NCBI GenBank assembly: GCA_022495005.1
Contig: JAGYXB010002038.1
Location: forward strand, 1 to 64,000
Source: Rhyacophila brunnea
Lineage: Eukaryota > Arthropoda > Insecta > Trichoptera > Rhyacophilidae
Reading direction: 5' to 3'
Length of the DNA: 64,000 nt
Positions within the stretch are counted from its first letter, which is position 1. Each line of letters opens with the position of its first letter. A program made the translations under genes and the position numbers. This document shows positions 22,981 through 34,514 of the stretch, piece by piece. The notes below the pieces were generated by a model. It had not been told where the DNA came from, made no database searches, and saw only the letters and a program-made list of their open reading frames with translations.

Positions 22981-23593
22981 CAGAGTTGGCGAACCTTTTT
23001 ACGTACACGTGCCAAAATTTCCCAAATACTATTTTTCGACTGTCAGCTGTTTTTCATTAGATTTTTTTAAAGAATTCCATATGTTTATTACTTTTTTTAA
23101 TTACGTCATACATTTCGGTCCACCAATTTTGAAACTGTCTGCCAGAATTACAACTACTAGCTCTACCAAGTTTTTGTTTCTTATTTGGTATACTCATTTT
23201 TGGTGGTAGAAATGAAATTGTGTAAACTTTACACATAAATTAACATCATCATTGCAGAGATCGGATGAGGCATTCTCTCGCTACAGTGGGTCTCAAGCAT
23301 GGTAAATCGATCAAAATCAGAGGTTCGCGGCGCGGCTTCCCCCGCCGCCTGATGAAGTGAGTGCGATAGTAGTATATGTTACGCATAAAGCCTAAGGACG
23401 TTCCTATGCAATTATATATTTATATTAAGCGCACCTAATGCTTATTCTTTAAGAGTATTTGCCTGCTTTTTTATACAGTGCGATCTGTCATTTATAATTA
23501 TTATAGGTATTATATTTTCTCTTCAAACGCATGCCATGCAAAACTATCTCACGTGTCACTGGTGGCACGCGTGCCATAGGTTCGCTAACACTG
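22981..23593. mobile_element. hAT-type element, non-autonomous
   Basis: Left end CAGAGTTGGCGAACC, right end GGTTCGCTAACACTG; inverted similarity continues in CACGTGCC near 23010 and GGCACGCGTGCC near 23560. The flanks GCCTATAG (22973-22980) and GCCTATAC (23594-23601) match at 7 of 8 bases. A GC-rich patch at 23325-23345 is unexplained. No transposase is seen. Confidence 0.8.
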
Positions 23594-23601
23594 GCCTATA
23601 C

Positions 23602-24883
23602 CATGTGAAGAGGTTAGTTATAACGATAAGTTATAAATAAAAAAGTTTTCTACCACCGTTTGAAAAATGAATCATGTCGCAGGCGAAGCATCGATATTAG
23701 ACTTTGCTCCATGATTCGGATACCTTTTTCCAAGTTTAGAGAATTCTAGTGTCCTGGTAAGGCGCTAAGTACTATTCACACGTTGTGTAAATACAACGGA
23801 GCTGCGGGATGCTGGTATGACCTGGAAAGTTGCAAGAAGACTGGTGGGTGACAGGAATTCTTGAAGGCGCCGCGTAGCTTTTTTTTCTTGTAGGTCAACA
23901 ATTATTTTAATCATTAAAATTATTGCCACATTACAGGCACTTTTAAATACATTTAGAAAACAAATTAAAAACCACAGCTTCTGTTTCGAAGCTGATTGTA
24001 AATGGGCGGCTACTTATCAAAAGCAATCAATCTTAAACATTATACCTTTTTTGTTACCTGGCTTAGTTTACCATAACTCGTTTCGATTTCAAATTAAAAA
24101 GCTCAGATTATTTTTGGTTGCTAGAATATTAATATTCTAGTGATGCCTATGATGTAATATTAATAATCTAATAATAATCGTCTGTAGATATAAATAATGA
24201 ATTAAACATAGCAATGAGCTGTTGCAACTATTAATCATAGACAATCATATTCATAAATTGATATGTCGAATAGCCTCTAATCTTGGTAATTTTCCAGCGC
24301 TTTGATAGGTAATTCTTTACATTAAACAATATGTCTGACAAACTCTTTTATAAATTATGCATGTGTTAAATTTGAGAATTGATATTATACAAGAATATTT
24401 ATATAATTTAAAATTATGTAGGTTCCTTCATTACACTATGTCGTATAAAAACAACGAAATGATAGATGACCAATATCTAAGTGTAGGTACTTATTGGTGG
24501 GCGATGGAAAAGATTTTCCCGGAGGATCATGTTAATTTTATTCATGAGAAAGAATCATCATAATAATATGACGATATTTATATAGTAAACTAAGATCACT
24601 ATAATCGTATTTAAACTGTATTTTTGACACCAATACCAAGTTATTTTTAGTTTATATCTTATTTAATTTATCATTATTACGTACCTAACTATCCAGCTCT
24701 ATGTTTAACTAATTATAATTTAGGTATTGAAGCCAGCTTCATGAAATTTATTATTTTATTTGCATTTTAGGTTAAGTATAGCGTCTCTGTGAAATACTAA
24801 TACATTCGATCATTGTAATATTTCTGTTTCAAATTGTCAATCCCGAAAGAATAATATTTTGCTTTATTTCTTTGAGATCAGTC
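23602..24883. other. AT-rich DNA, no gene seen
   Basis: Only the 20-bp palindrome at 24121 stands out. The 68-codon frame at 24357-24563 has no recognisable motif. Confidence 0.5.
24121..24140. repeat. Perfect 20-bp palindrome
   Basis: CTAGAATATTAATATTCTAG is identical to its reverse complement. It could be a factor site or a chance product of AT-rich sequence. Confidence 0.9.
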
Positions 24884-25107
24884 GGTACTGTTCGGTTATA
24901 CCGGAGCCAGCGGAAAACGCATTTTGAAAATAGCCGATAAACTGGATTATTTGTTAGTTTCGGTTAGTTTAGGTTCGGTTAGGTTGGGTTAGGTTAGGTT
25001 AGGTTAGGTTAGGTTAGGTTTGGTTAGGTTAACCTAACAAATAATCCAGTTTATCGGCTATTTTCAAAATGCGTTTTCCGCTGGCTCCGGTATAACCGAA
25101 CAGTACC
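24884..25107. mobile_element. Perfect 74-bp palindromic arms around TTAGG repeats
   Basis: 24884-24957 and 25034-25107 appear to be exact reverse complements (outer ends GGTACTGTTCGG and CCGAACAGTACC). The 76-bp loop is built of GGTTA units, uninterrupted at about 24985-25020 (TTAGG, the common arthropod telomere repeat). AGTC flanks both sides (24880-24883 approximately and 25108-25111), a possible 4-bp target duplication. A diverged arm with the same AACCTAAC junction lies at 42512-42605, so this is a repeat family. Confidence 0.75.
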
Positions 25108-25116
25108 AGTCTTAGC

Positions 25117-25718
25117 CAGGGGTTGGGAACCTGCGGCCTCTTGGTTAAATATTTTTTTACAAAATAAATTCACAAATCGTCTTTCAAGGCGAACCATAAC
25201 TGATCGGCAGTATGAATAGCCTTCAACTTAATAATGACTTTTAATGAATTTTATGAAGAAAATTATTATAAAGAACAGAAGAAGCAATGTGAATAATTGA
25301 AATAAAATTTCAATAACAATGTTGCATTTTTGTGGGATATCATGTTAAATAAAAAAACATACATGATAATACTATTTCGAAAAAACATCTATCTTTTTTT
25401 TAAAACCCTGATGAGCAGGACTATATTATATGGGAATAATTTGAAAAATATCCAGCTGTTATAAATCTATTGATTGTGCTTTTTATTATAGATACCTAAT
25501 AAAAATGCTTTCTTGCTTTTCAATCATTTATTGCTGTGAATCTACAATTTCTTATCTACTTAATCCAAATCACACAATTAAGGTTAACAAATAGTTTTCA
25601 TTCCATTGCTTTTATTCATTTAAAATTAAAAAATAATTTACGTGTATGTTTATGACTACGTATCTAATTAAAGTTTATTGAATGCGGCCTTCCAACATTA
25701 AAAGGTTCCACACCCCTA
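25117..25718. mobile_element. hAT-type element, non-autonomous
   Basis: Starts CAGGGGTTGGGAACCTGCGG and ends with AGGTTCCACACCCCTA, with GCGGCC near both ends. The flanks GTCTTAGC (25109-25116) and GTTTTAGC (25719-25726) agree at 7 of 8 positions. It is 602 bp, AT-rich inside, with no transposase. It inserted one base beyond the TTAGG palindrome. Confidence 0.82.
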
Positions 25719-25726
25719 GTTTTAGC

Positions 25727-27732
25727 TTTCCTGGTTTAATCCTTCGATATTTTTATGGTCTATTTATATTATGGTATACTTACAATTGGCATGGAACAAC
25801 GCTGAAACTCTTTGGTATCAATAATGAATAAAAATTCAATTATATATCATTTTAGTTGGTGGTAAGTATTTATTTCCGAATGATCTATCCATAGAGGTAT
25901 TAAATAAAATCTATCATACGTACATACATATCTGTATTGTACCCATTATATGACGACTCTCCCCCAAAACTCCCAGCTGTATCATTTAAGTACATATCTG
26001 TGCCCAGAGTCCTCCGCTCCCGTCTTTTACGTTATATTCAGCACTACGAAATTGCAGCTATGATATATTGATGACAGAAGAGATAACAAGATTGAACGAT
26101 TATAGATCGACTCATAAAAACGAACGCTTTCAAGATGCGAATGATATTTCTAGTTTTTGAATGAAAATATTTTCCTTGCATAATATATGTATTACACTTA
26201 ACAAAAGCTTTTCTCGTAAGTATTACAAACGCCCCAAACATCATGTGCTTATACGTAGGAGCTTTTAGTGGGGTGACACACAGTTAATCATGCACCAGAC
26301 ACAATCGGTTGTACTTAATCAACTGAACTACCCCTGCAATCTGCGCACATATTGCACACACCTGTTAGGTATTACGCGAAGCTTGCATTAGCACAGGTAC
26401 ATAATATTACTATGTAAAGCATGTTACCAGTTCAGTGAAATTAATTTTATTATTTAAAGTATTTTTTTACGTAGATAATAAATTGATCAAAAAATGAATA
26501 ATATCGACTGCGGGTAAATTCACAGAACATCAAATCTTGTCATAATAATTATTCAGTGTGGTCGAGTACTGCCAAAGCGCCCATCTCTGAACACGCAGAT
26601 GCAGATTCGAAGCAATTGCTAATCATAACTGCAGTACAACAATGAAGGTGATTGCTAGACATCTTAGAACAAAAACCCATACGCGTACGCCAGCCCAGTA
26701 ATTGCAACGTAACTATCCTACTTACAGCAGATCATCGAGACCTGAGACTAGATTGAGACACATCCTTGCAGCTACTAGCAACATTGCGAGAAGAGCTGCT
26801 TCAATGAGATTCAACTGAACTACAGCAGCGTATGTGACTACAGCCAAATAAAATTATCGGACCTACCTGCAGGCATTTGATAGTATTATTGAAGTTCAGC
26901 AGACCAACTCAGATGTCCTCTGAATTTTCTGTCGATTTATTTTTTCCCAGTATATCTAATAATTCCTTATCTAACAAGCTTACGTGTGGAGTGGTCGAGG
27001 TAAACGTTTATTAATATTAATATAATATTATATTAATAAATTAATTATTATAAAAATTTTAACTGCCCATACTTTTTTTTTCACTACCAATCAACAAATC
27101 TCATAATATGTAGTACCGGGCAACTAGTTTTTTGCGCAAGGACGACGCATTCGGTGATGTTTTATTTATTTTTTTAATATAGGAACTCTTTTTATTTTTA
27201 AACAAAATAAAGGGGTCGTATTCGTGTTAATTATTTTTATATAACAACCACTTATACCTTTTTATATCACACCCGAGTCCTTATTACGCAAGACCCTAGA
27301 CTTGTTTTTTTAATACTGTTTAAAATTTATTACCGACCCTTTCGTAATAAACAAAAACGTGATATCTACGGACCTTATTTACCTGTTCGTCTTCTTCTCT
27401 GTGGTTATCAGATGTTTTATCTAGATATTTTTGGATGCCTTTCCAGTTATCTAGGCAGGTATTAAAGAACTCTGATACCACTCAAGGTCCAGACATCAAG
27501 ATAAGCCTTTTGTTTTGTTTGTTTTGTACACACATTATTTTTAGATAATTTGTATCTTTTTACGATATGAATGTTTATTAATTTTATCAAACTAAGAATA
27601 CATACAAAGTAATACTCAAACTGTGTGGAGCTTATCTGGTAAATATATATATATTAAGAAAGATCCAGGTGTAATATTACGTTACCACAAAACTAGTACC
27701 TATTTCAAAAGTGTTTTCGTCCAAATAATACA
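25727..27732. other. AT-rich DNA, no gene seen
   Basis: No recognisable coding or repeat structure apart from AT-rich self-complementary tracts near 27005-27050. Confidence 0.5.
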
Positions 27733-27900
27733 CTGTAGCTTAATTGGAAGAGCTCACTGGCGCGAAGCAAGCGGTTACAGGTTCAAGTCCTATTGGGTGT
27801 CGTATTTTTTTTTCTAAAAAAGATATTTTCTAGTGCATGAGATGTTTTCAAATATGTAATTTCCCGAAAGCGTTTTTATGTAAGTGGCTCGGCGCTATGG
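27733..27900 (+). repeat. tRNA-derived SINE, copy A
   Basis: Head: GTAGCTTAATTGGAAGAGC (A-box and D-arm like), then CAGGTTCAAGTCC (B box), followed by TTGGGTGTCG and a T run at 27805-27813. The tail words TATTTTCTAGTG and TTTCCCGAAAGCG also occur after the B box of the copy at 49745. The anticodon and T stems do not fold cleanly, so this is a retroposed derivative, not a tRNA gene. Confidence 0.65.
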
Positions 27901-29004
27901 ACTAACGTAATGTATTAACATTTCAATTATATACATATATACTTACATACATACACAGATATTATACTACTTATATATAATTTTTCTTGGTGTTTTACCT
28001 ACCCATTTTCACAATACACAGATTTAGAGTAAAAAGTGCGCACGCGCGATGTGTAAAAAAAGATTGTTTGTCTAAACGCTGTTATTTCTATTGTCTGTCA
28101 TAATAAATCAGTGTTATCCCTACACAGCCCTTCTTGAGTAAAAATATTTCACACCTTTTCTCCCGCGATTCTCCACCGTATTTGTCCGGAGTAAGAAGGC
28201 AGTTTGTTAGTAGGTATGGTACCTGCCTTTGCCTATCTATCTTAAAAATCAGATTTACAATACACAAATAATAATATTATATTGATATGCCATATTGATC
28301 ATGTTTCTATCAATCGATTCACATCGCAGTGATGTCAGAATTTAAATTACTATCGATCTCGTCATATTAATTAATTATTCAAAAAAATTAACATAATTGC
28401 ATATCCACATATCCTTTGTGTTTAATTTAAAATGTTTGAAAGTTTAAACTTTCTAATGACAGCTATTAATGTACATATGACTCATCGCAAGAATCAAATG
28501 GCAATTTAAAAAACTTTTCAAAATATGCATTCAGCATTCAAATAATAACAACCGACAAGTAAAAAAAACTTATTCCATGCACCGTGCAGCGTACAAGTGG
28601 CACGTTTTTATGCCACCGATGAGATGCTCAGATATAAAGCGTTACAAATGACTCAAATGACTTTCTATAAAAAACTTAGATTGCCCTTGGCACTGTAATA
28701 CTAAATTATTTTTTTACCAATGCACAGTAATGCTACTTCCAGTATGACTCACGCTTCAATTGTAATGGAAATTATATTATCTATCTAAACATTTTTAACT
28801 TTAAGCAATCGCGTAACCAGTGCAAAATTTATATTGCGAGAACTGATCTGAGCGTTTGTGTTCGATTTCTGTTTTGAAGTTTCTTTACATCCCGTTTACC
28901 TACATGACGACTGAAGGCCAGACCATGAGATTAAGATCAGGATGGAGATGGCAAGAAGCACTTTTGAATAAATGAAACATCTCTTTTGCAATCCACTTGG
29001 AAAA
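27901..29004. other. AT-rich DNA, no gene seen
   Basis: No structure recognised beyond ordinary AT-rich sequence. Confidence 0.5.
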
Positions 29005-29012
29005 TGTGGATC

Positions 29013-29387
29013 CAGTGACGTCCCTAGACAAAATGCCCCCCATGGGCAGCGCCAAGATGCCGCTCCTTTTATTATACAGTATTTTTTTATCATCCGTGCG
29101 CGTCTCGTTTCTGGTCAGCAAGTACGTCGAATGGCAACGGAAGTAAACTAGGCATCGCGAACCAAACAAAAAAATAGAGACCTGTTAAACCTTTTATGTT
29201 AATTAATATATTTTGTTTCCAAGCAGTGATCTGATTTTTTTTTTTTTTTAAGATATTTTCGTTATTACTAAGTTAAGGTAGCTATTTCTATCCCGTATAC
29301 CAAATGATTCTCCTCGATTTGCCGCCCTTCGAATAACTGCCGCCCCCAAGCGACGCTCAATCTGCCTACCCCCACGGGACGTCACTG
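29013..29387 (+). mobile_element. CAGTGACGTCCC-family MITE, copy 1 (short)
   Basis: Starts CAGTGACGTCCCTAGAC and ends GGGACGTCACTG, with the perfect duplication TGTGGATC (29005-29012 and 29388-29395). Conserved blocks: AATGCC..CCC..GGGCAGCG at the left, and GCCGCCC, CGACGCTCAATCTGCC at the right. At 375 bp it is shorter than the 584-640 bp of the other full copies, so internally deleted. Apparent frames on the minus strand (28896-29169, 29248-29439) are not genes. Confidence 0.9.
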
Positions 29388-29395
29388 TGTGGATC

Positions 29396-30654
29396 TGGCA
29401 TATGACGTTATATCTAGCGTTTTTCGATACGTACAGCAAACAGTATTTTAAAAATCATAAAAAAGCCATAAGATAACACCAAATTTGTTTGAAAATCAAC
29501 GTGCTAGTTAACGATAAAATAAAGATATTGAAGTGGTTACCAAATTTCGTATCTGCATTAATTTTTAGTAAAGTTGTACCTTGTACCTATGCCTTATTTA
29601 CATATAGCGAAAATATATTCTTCTTCAATCTTCTAATCTTTAATCTATTAAAAACTATGCTCATGATCAGACATTTTTTTAGTTTTGAAAAAAAAATGTA
29701 TTTTTTTATGACTAAGCTTATTTTCTTACCCTATCTGGTGTATTTCTTTTATATCAGCCAACAAGTCTGTACATTAAAGGAACGGACAGAATATAGTAGG
29801 ATAGATAGGTACTTCAGAGATGTGGTTATATCGGATACCATTGAGATATCTCAATAAAAAGAAGGATTCTTTTGGCTACTCAATAAAGCGGATCTTTGTC
29901 CAAGCCATTGTTGATTAGATTAAATTAACCCAGGATTGAGGTAATGTACCTATTGGATTTTGGCCGTAAATCATCAATAGAAGATGATATCCACCAAAAT
30001 AAGATGAAAACAATATCAATTCACTCTTCGACAGTAATAATAAAAATATTTTCTTATATTTTTTGTACGTAATAAGTGCGTCTATATTAAATAATTTGAT
30101 AGTATATAACGATCGTGTTTATTTCTATGGATGATACTATAATATATTTTTAAAACCAACTTAATGATTATTTTCTCCAGTTCGTATTATCCACCTCGAA
30201 CTAAAACAACAAAATAATTATTGGTCATGATGTCTAGTTTCACCAAATTCAATATGCATATTTTATAATATGATTTCGATATTATGAATATATTATAATT
30301 ATATTATGAATAAATTGTCAATTCTGATGAAATTTGCGGACGGATGTGGAGTTGTTTAACTTTTGTAAAGAAGCCGAAGAAACCGTTTCCTATAACCATT
30401 ATAAAATTAACCAGAATTTTACCGGGAAATCAAAGGTTATCCATAACAAAATATACCTACTTAAACTATTTTACTGAAGACATAAATAATATCAATTATA
30501 TATTATACCTACTAAACATGGAAATAGTGGCCTGAAAACGAATAATATTGTTTTGCAGCCAGTAAAAATTACTAAGTAACTCAAAAATTGTACAAATTTT
30601 TATTAATTAATTACACAGAATAAAAGTATTTTTTACATTATATTATATCTGTCA
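29396..30654. other. AT-rich DNA, no gene seen
   Basis: The 122-codon frame at 29489-29857 is rich in F, I, L and K, as expected from translated AT-rich DNA; no motif or signal suggests a gene. Confidence 0.5.
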
Positions 30655-30662
30655 CTGTAGAC

Positions 30663-31917
30663 CAGTGTTTCCCAAACTTTCGACATCTGTACCCCTTCTA
30701 TAATTTTTGTAATACTGAGTACCCCCCGTCAAAAAAATGCATATACTTTAATAACAATCAAAATATATATATTTTTTCCTTTTTAGTACATAAACAAAAC
30801 AATATTAAACGAAAAATAAAATTTATTCATAATAAAATACAAGTAAATAAAAGTTATATTATAAATAACATCAATGAAAAGAATGAAATGGTTTTTGTTC
30901 AGTCAGATCATCATAATTTGGTTCCCTGGTAGTTAATTTTAATCTGAGGTGCTATTCCACATCCAAAAGCCTATTCCTTTTATCAGTGACATCCCGTGGG
31001 GGTAGGCAGATTGAGCGTCGCTTGGGGGCGGCAGTTACTCGAAGGGCGGCAAATCGAGGAGAAGCATTAGGTATATATAGAAATAGCTACCGAAACGTAG
31101 TTATAACGGAAATATCTTTCTATTAAAAAATCAGCTCACTAAATGGAAAAAAAATGTATTAATTAACTAACAAACAAGGTTTAATATGACTATTTTTTTT
31201 GTTGGGTTCGCGATGTCTAGTTTACTTCCGTTGTCCTTGGAGGTCACGTCCTTGATGACCAGCAATGACACGTGCAGATTTTTGAATTATATGTAGGTAC
31301 CTACATACTTGCCCAATTTAAAATTTATGCAAATATTTTTGCCAGTTGCTCGCGAGTTTAGGAAGTCGCCAGGTGTATTTTTAAATGTATCTGAAACCGT
31401 GGAAATATTTCTATTGAAGCAGAGATAACATTTAAATTAGATTTAGTAGCATATATTTTGTCTGTAATGTAGCTATACCACACATTTCTTAGATATTCTT
31501 TTCAGAAGGATAATGAAAAATATTGTATTGAAAAAATGGGGCAGCATTTTGTCTAGGGACGTCACTGCCTTGCACTGACTACAAATGCTGAAAAGGCAAC
31601 TTTACATATATATGAAGATAGAAATGCCAATATGTATTTCAGGACTTTATTTAAACTGGATACACATGTTGCATTTGCAACCAGGATGTTAAAGTACTTT
31701 TCTTATACTTATTTTTCAAGAATCTGTCTGAAGCTAATTCCAACAATTGCTCTTCTTCCGCATGCCAAATCTAGACCTTCTAGCATGGATGTTGTAGGTA
31801 TTAATGTCGTATTAATGCTTGTTGCACCAGGCGCAGCCAAAGCCCGGTGCACCGCGTACCTCCACCAAACTCTTCCCGTACCCCAGGGGGTACGCGTACC
31901 TACTTTGGAAAACACTG
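30663..31917. mobile_element. hAT-type element hosting a second element
   Basis: Starts CAGTGTTTCCCAAACTTT and ends AAAGTAGGTA-like sequence in reverse (CTACTTTGGAAAACACTG). The 8-bp duplication CTGTAGAC is perfect (30655-30662 and 31918-31925). Further inverted matches: GTACCCC near 30690 and GGGGGTAC near 31885. The element at 30984-31567 interrupts it; without that it is about 670 bp. No transposase is visible. Confidence 0.9.
30984..31567 (-). mobile_element. CAGTGACGTCCC-family MITE, copy 2 (nested, inverted)
   Basis: Reverse orientation: starts CAGTGACATCCCGTGGGGG and ends GTCTAGGGACGTCACTG. The flanks CCTTTTAT and CCTTGCAC agree only in the first four bases, so the target duplication is not intact. 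It lies wholly inside the element at 30663-31917 and is therefore younger than that one. Confidence 0.85.
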
Positions 31918-31925
31918 CTGTAGAC

Positions 31926-32779
31926 AGTCGAATTTCCTCATTTACAACATAAAATGTAATATTACAGAATGAAATACTATTTTAGAAAACAAAACTATAG
32001 GATAATAATAAATTAACAATATGATAACACATAATGATTTCCAACTGGGTAATAATTTGGTTTAAGTACATTGTATCTATCTTATATAATATTATTATAC
32101 TAGCTTTTTATAATTTTGTTATACTTAATTTAATAATTGTATTACCGGTTGTAACTGTTTCGAGGCCCCCTTATAAATCTTCTGACGAATCGATTCCGTC
32201 ATCTGCGTCAAATAAAATCGCCGCTTAGCCAATAATTATTGTACACAACTCAAAAAGTACCTTTTCAATTAGTTATAATGTATGTTGGAATAAAATGTGA
32301 TGTATGTAGATAGTTAGGTACTATCTAACAAGATAAAAAAGTAGAAATGTACATTTACGCAAACATAGAGTTGACTTAATCTGACGAAAAAAAGATCATG
32401 TTAATTTCGGCACCTGACGAGTGGTTTATTTTTTGGTGCTCGATTCGCGGTCCCGTGAGCCAGTTTTTACCACTAACCGAGCAGTGGTTACCTACTATAC
32501 GATGTGGCTTATATGGCAAAACCACTTCTTCAAGCGGATAACAAGGTTAACTGAGGACCGAATCAGGGCAATACAGTATCTGCCGTATACATTATTATTA
32601 CTCGATGACCAAGAGTGGCTTTTGGAAGAAGATAAACGATGAATAACTGAAAAAACAACTCAGTAGGTAGATTACAATATTTACTTTACATACGAGTTAA
32701 GAATAAAACATTCTCCTTCAATTACATAATTCAATCAACTCAATTTTTCTCCCCGAAAATGCTACATCACTCTCTAAAG
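31926..32779. other. AT-rich DNA with an unassigned 73-codon frame
   Basis: 32421-32642 is open on the plus strand and has more mixed codon content than its neighbours (LTEDRIRAIQYLPYTLLLLD), but I cannot assign it and see no splice or start context that settles it. Confidence 0.35.
32152..32225 (+). repeat. Dispersed repeat, copy 3 of 3
   Basis: AACTGTTTCGAGGCCCCC, TCTTCTGACGAATCGATTCC and AATAAAATCGCCGCT match 17693-17766 in the same order and spacing. Confidence 0.7.
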
Positions 32780-32932
32780 CAGTGGTTTCCAAACTTTATG
32801 TTACTACAAAAAAACTTGGCACCCCCCCATATTTCAAATGGATTAAATTTCGTGTAAACAATGTATTTTTTCAACGAAACAGTAAAGGATTAAAGGTTAA
32901 ACTTTTTGCACCCCCCAGTTTGGGAACCGCTG
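32780..32932. mobile_element. 153-bp hAT-type MITE
   Basis: Starts CAGTGGTTTCCAAACTTT and ends CCAGTTTGGGAACCGCTG, a common hAT end type. Next to the ends are C runs (ACCCCCCC near 32822 and ACCCCCC near 32912). The flanks CTCTAAAG and CGAGTGTT do not match, so there is no duplication to confirm it. Confidence 0.6.
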
Positions 32933-33384
32933 CGAGTGTTTGACATGTGATTTTTAAAAACTCGCCAAATTCAACATCAAATCGCTTAAAACATACTAAA
33001 TATGGGACACTTTTTCAATAGTGGATAAATCCGGCAGGTTTATTTTCAAACTGCGTCGAATCCATTTCAACCAATCACAAAGGCTGACGTATTTTTTTTA
33101 AATGCCCATTATGAATGTGATCATAGAAACGACGTGTTTGTTTTGTTGCTGGTAAACACAAATCTTTTAGGAAGGAGGATCGAAAGCATCGCATTTTCTG
33201 ACCTTGTCAAAAAGTGGATTTCGCGAAATTTGAACATTATCTCCTGAATTACAGAAACATGGTTCCTGTAAAAAAAATCCTATTAGACTCAGTGGTCCTT
33301 GAGATAAAAGCAATAAAAGCGATTCATTATATAGTTTTAGTGACGTACATATTTGCAATGGAATTATCCAACATTAATTTTCCG

Positions 33385-33480
33385 GTAGGTGGTCCCCGTG
33401 TACGGTTGCGTTACCGCTGTGAGCGGTAACGTGTCGACTTAATAATGCCTTGGATTCCGGGTTCGAATCCCAAGTCTGGA
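33385..33480 (+). repeat. tRNA-like SINE head
   Basis: TAGGTGGTCCCCGTGTACGG starts a GC-richer block that ends in CCGGGTTCGAATCCCAAG, with the B box GGTTCGAATCC at 33460-33470. A hairpin GTTACCGCTgtgAGCGGTAAC lies at 33410-33430. The A-box region is weak. It is a tRNA-derived repeat rather than a gene: no acceptor stem closes it. Confidence 0.5.
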
Positions 33481-33944
33481 AAATTCATATGTTGTATTTT
33501 AAATTGTGTTTGCACCTAATAGGGTGAGCAAGTGGTTAACATCCATTTCTCGTAAACACAAAAATATGTTAACACAATCACTACCCTTTGAAGGCCCATA
33601 TGCTCAGGTTTGGATCGATCATGCTTATTAACTTAACTAGATTGTTTTAATTTGAGTTTTAGACTAAAGGTAAATACCTGGTTTATTATGTAATAGACAA
33701 TTATCATCTTACATTATAGGGTTACATCTTGCTAACTAGCTACATTTGTTTCGATAATTTTCTTGTAGATGGCACCATCAATTCTGCGTAGTTACCTACC
33801 TTGCTATTATTTGATACTTTTCGAAAACGATTCTCCTATATTACTATTGATTTGTAATAAATATTTTTTTAATATATTATTGGTGTTAAACGTTGGTAGG
33901 TATATTAAGATTATTCGTTTAGTAAGGAGTATTCATCACCGGTG

Positions 33945-34055
33945 TAGGTAAATCATTCTACAGTGACTCTCGGGACGATTCGCGGGTGTATTGGAACTTC
34001 AACTGCAAGTCGCTTTTGCCGTACCCATGGTGCCACTGTAGAATGATGAACCTAT
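33945..34055. repeat. Small foldback repeat, about 110 bp
   Basis: The inverted arms TAGGTAAATCATTCTACAGT and ACTGTAGAATGATGAACCTA enclose a core with CAACTGCAAGTCGC and GTACCCATGG. The core and right arm recur at 18290-18381. Confidence 0.65.
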
Positions 34056-34514
34056 ATTATTGGCAGAATGCAATCATAAAGTACTAATATAGATTTTATT
34101 ACTTACTGTGTTTACATACCGGTTTGAACGAAAATGCAATGATATATTGTATGTGTCCATATTTGGTTATCTTGCATTACGCCTCTGACACCTTTGAGAG
34201 GCGTTAGACATCACCCGTTTCACGAAAAAGATTGATATACCAACCATATTATTACAGTAATACTATACCTACCATGTTAATTAATCTCTTCTTACCAAAC
34301 TTAGTATAAGCACACTACAAGAGTAAGCGAAAGTGCACTGCAAAATAATAACATTAATAGTTACGTTTGTCTGTCTCGAATTACTAAATCGATTATAACG
34401 GGAATCAAAATATAATACCACACTATGGAGAAATCAGAAATATTGAGGAATCCACCAGCATTTTATTTGAACAAATTTGTCACCCATCACTGTGTATGTC
34501 GACTGGTGTATATG

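Larger units (their letters stand above)
32933..34506. other. AT-rich DNA with two small repeats
   Basis: Apart from the tRNA-like block at 33385 and the foldback repeat at 33945, nothing is recognised. The frames at 33167-33358 and 33769-33951 lack motifs. Confidence 0.45.

Noticed and set aside
27733..27805. Functional tRNA gene
   Set aside because: A- and B-box-like words are present, but the acceptor, anticodon and T stems do not pair properly and a related copy shares a retroposon tail.
28896..29439. Several minus-strand frames around 29 kb
   Set aside because: They overlap the ends and body of a non-coding CAGTGACGTCCC-family MITE.
29489..29857. 122-codon frame resembling a membrane protein
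   Set aside because: The F/I/L/K content is what AT-rich DNA gives by chance; no motif, no splice context, no related copy.
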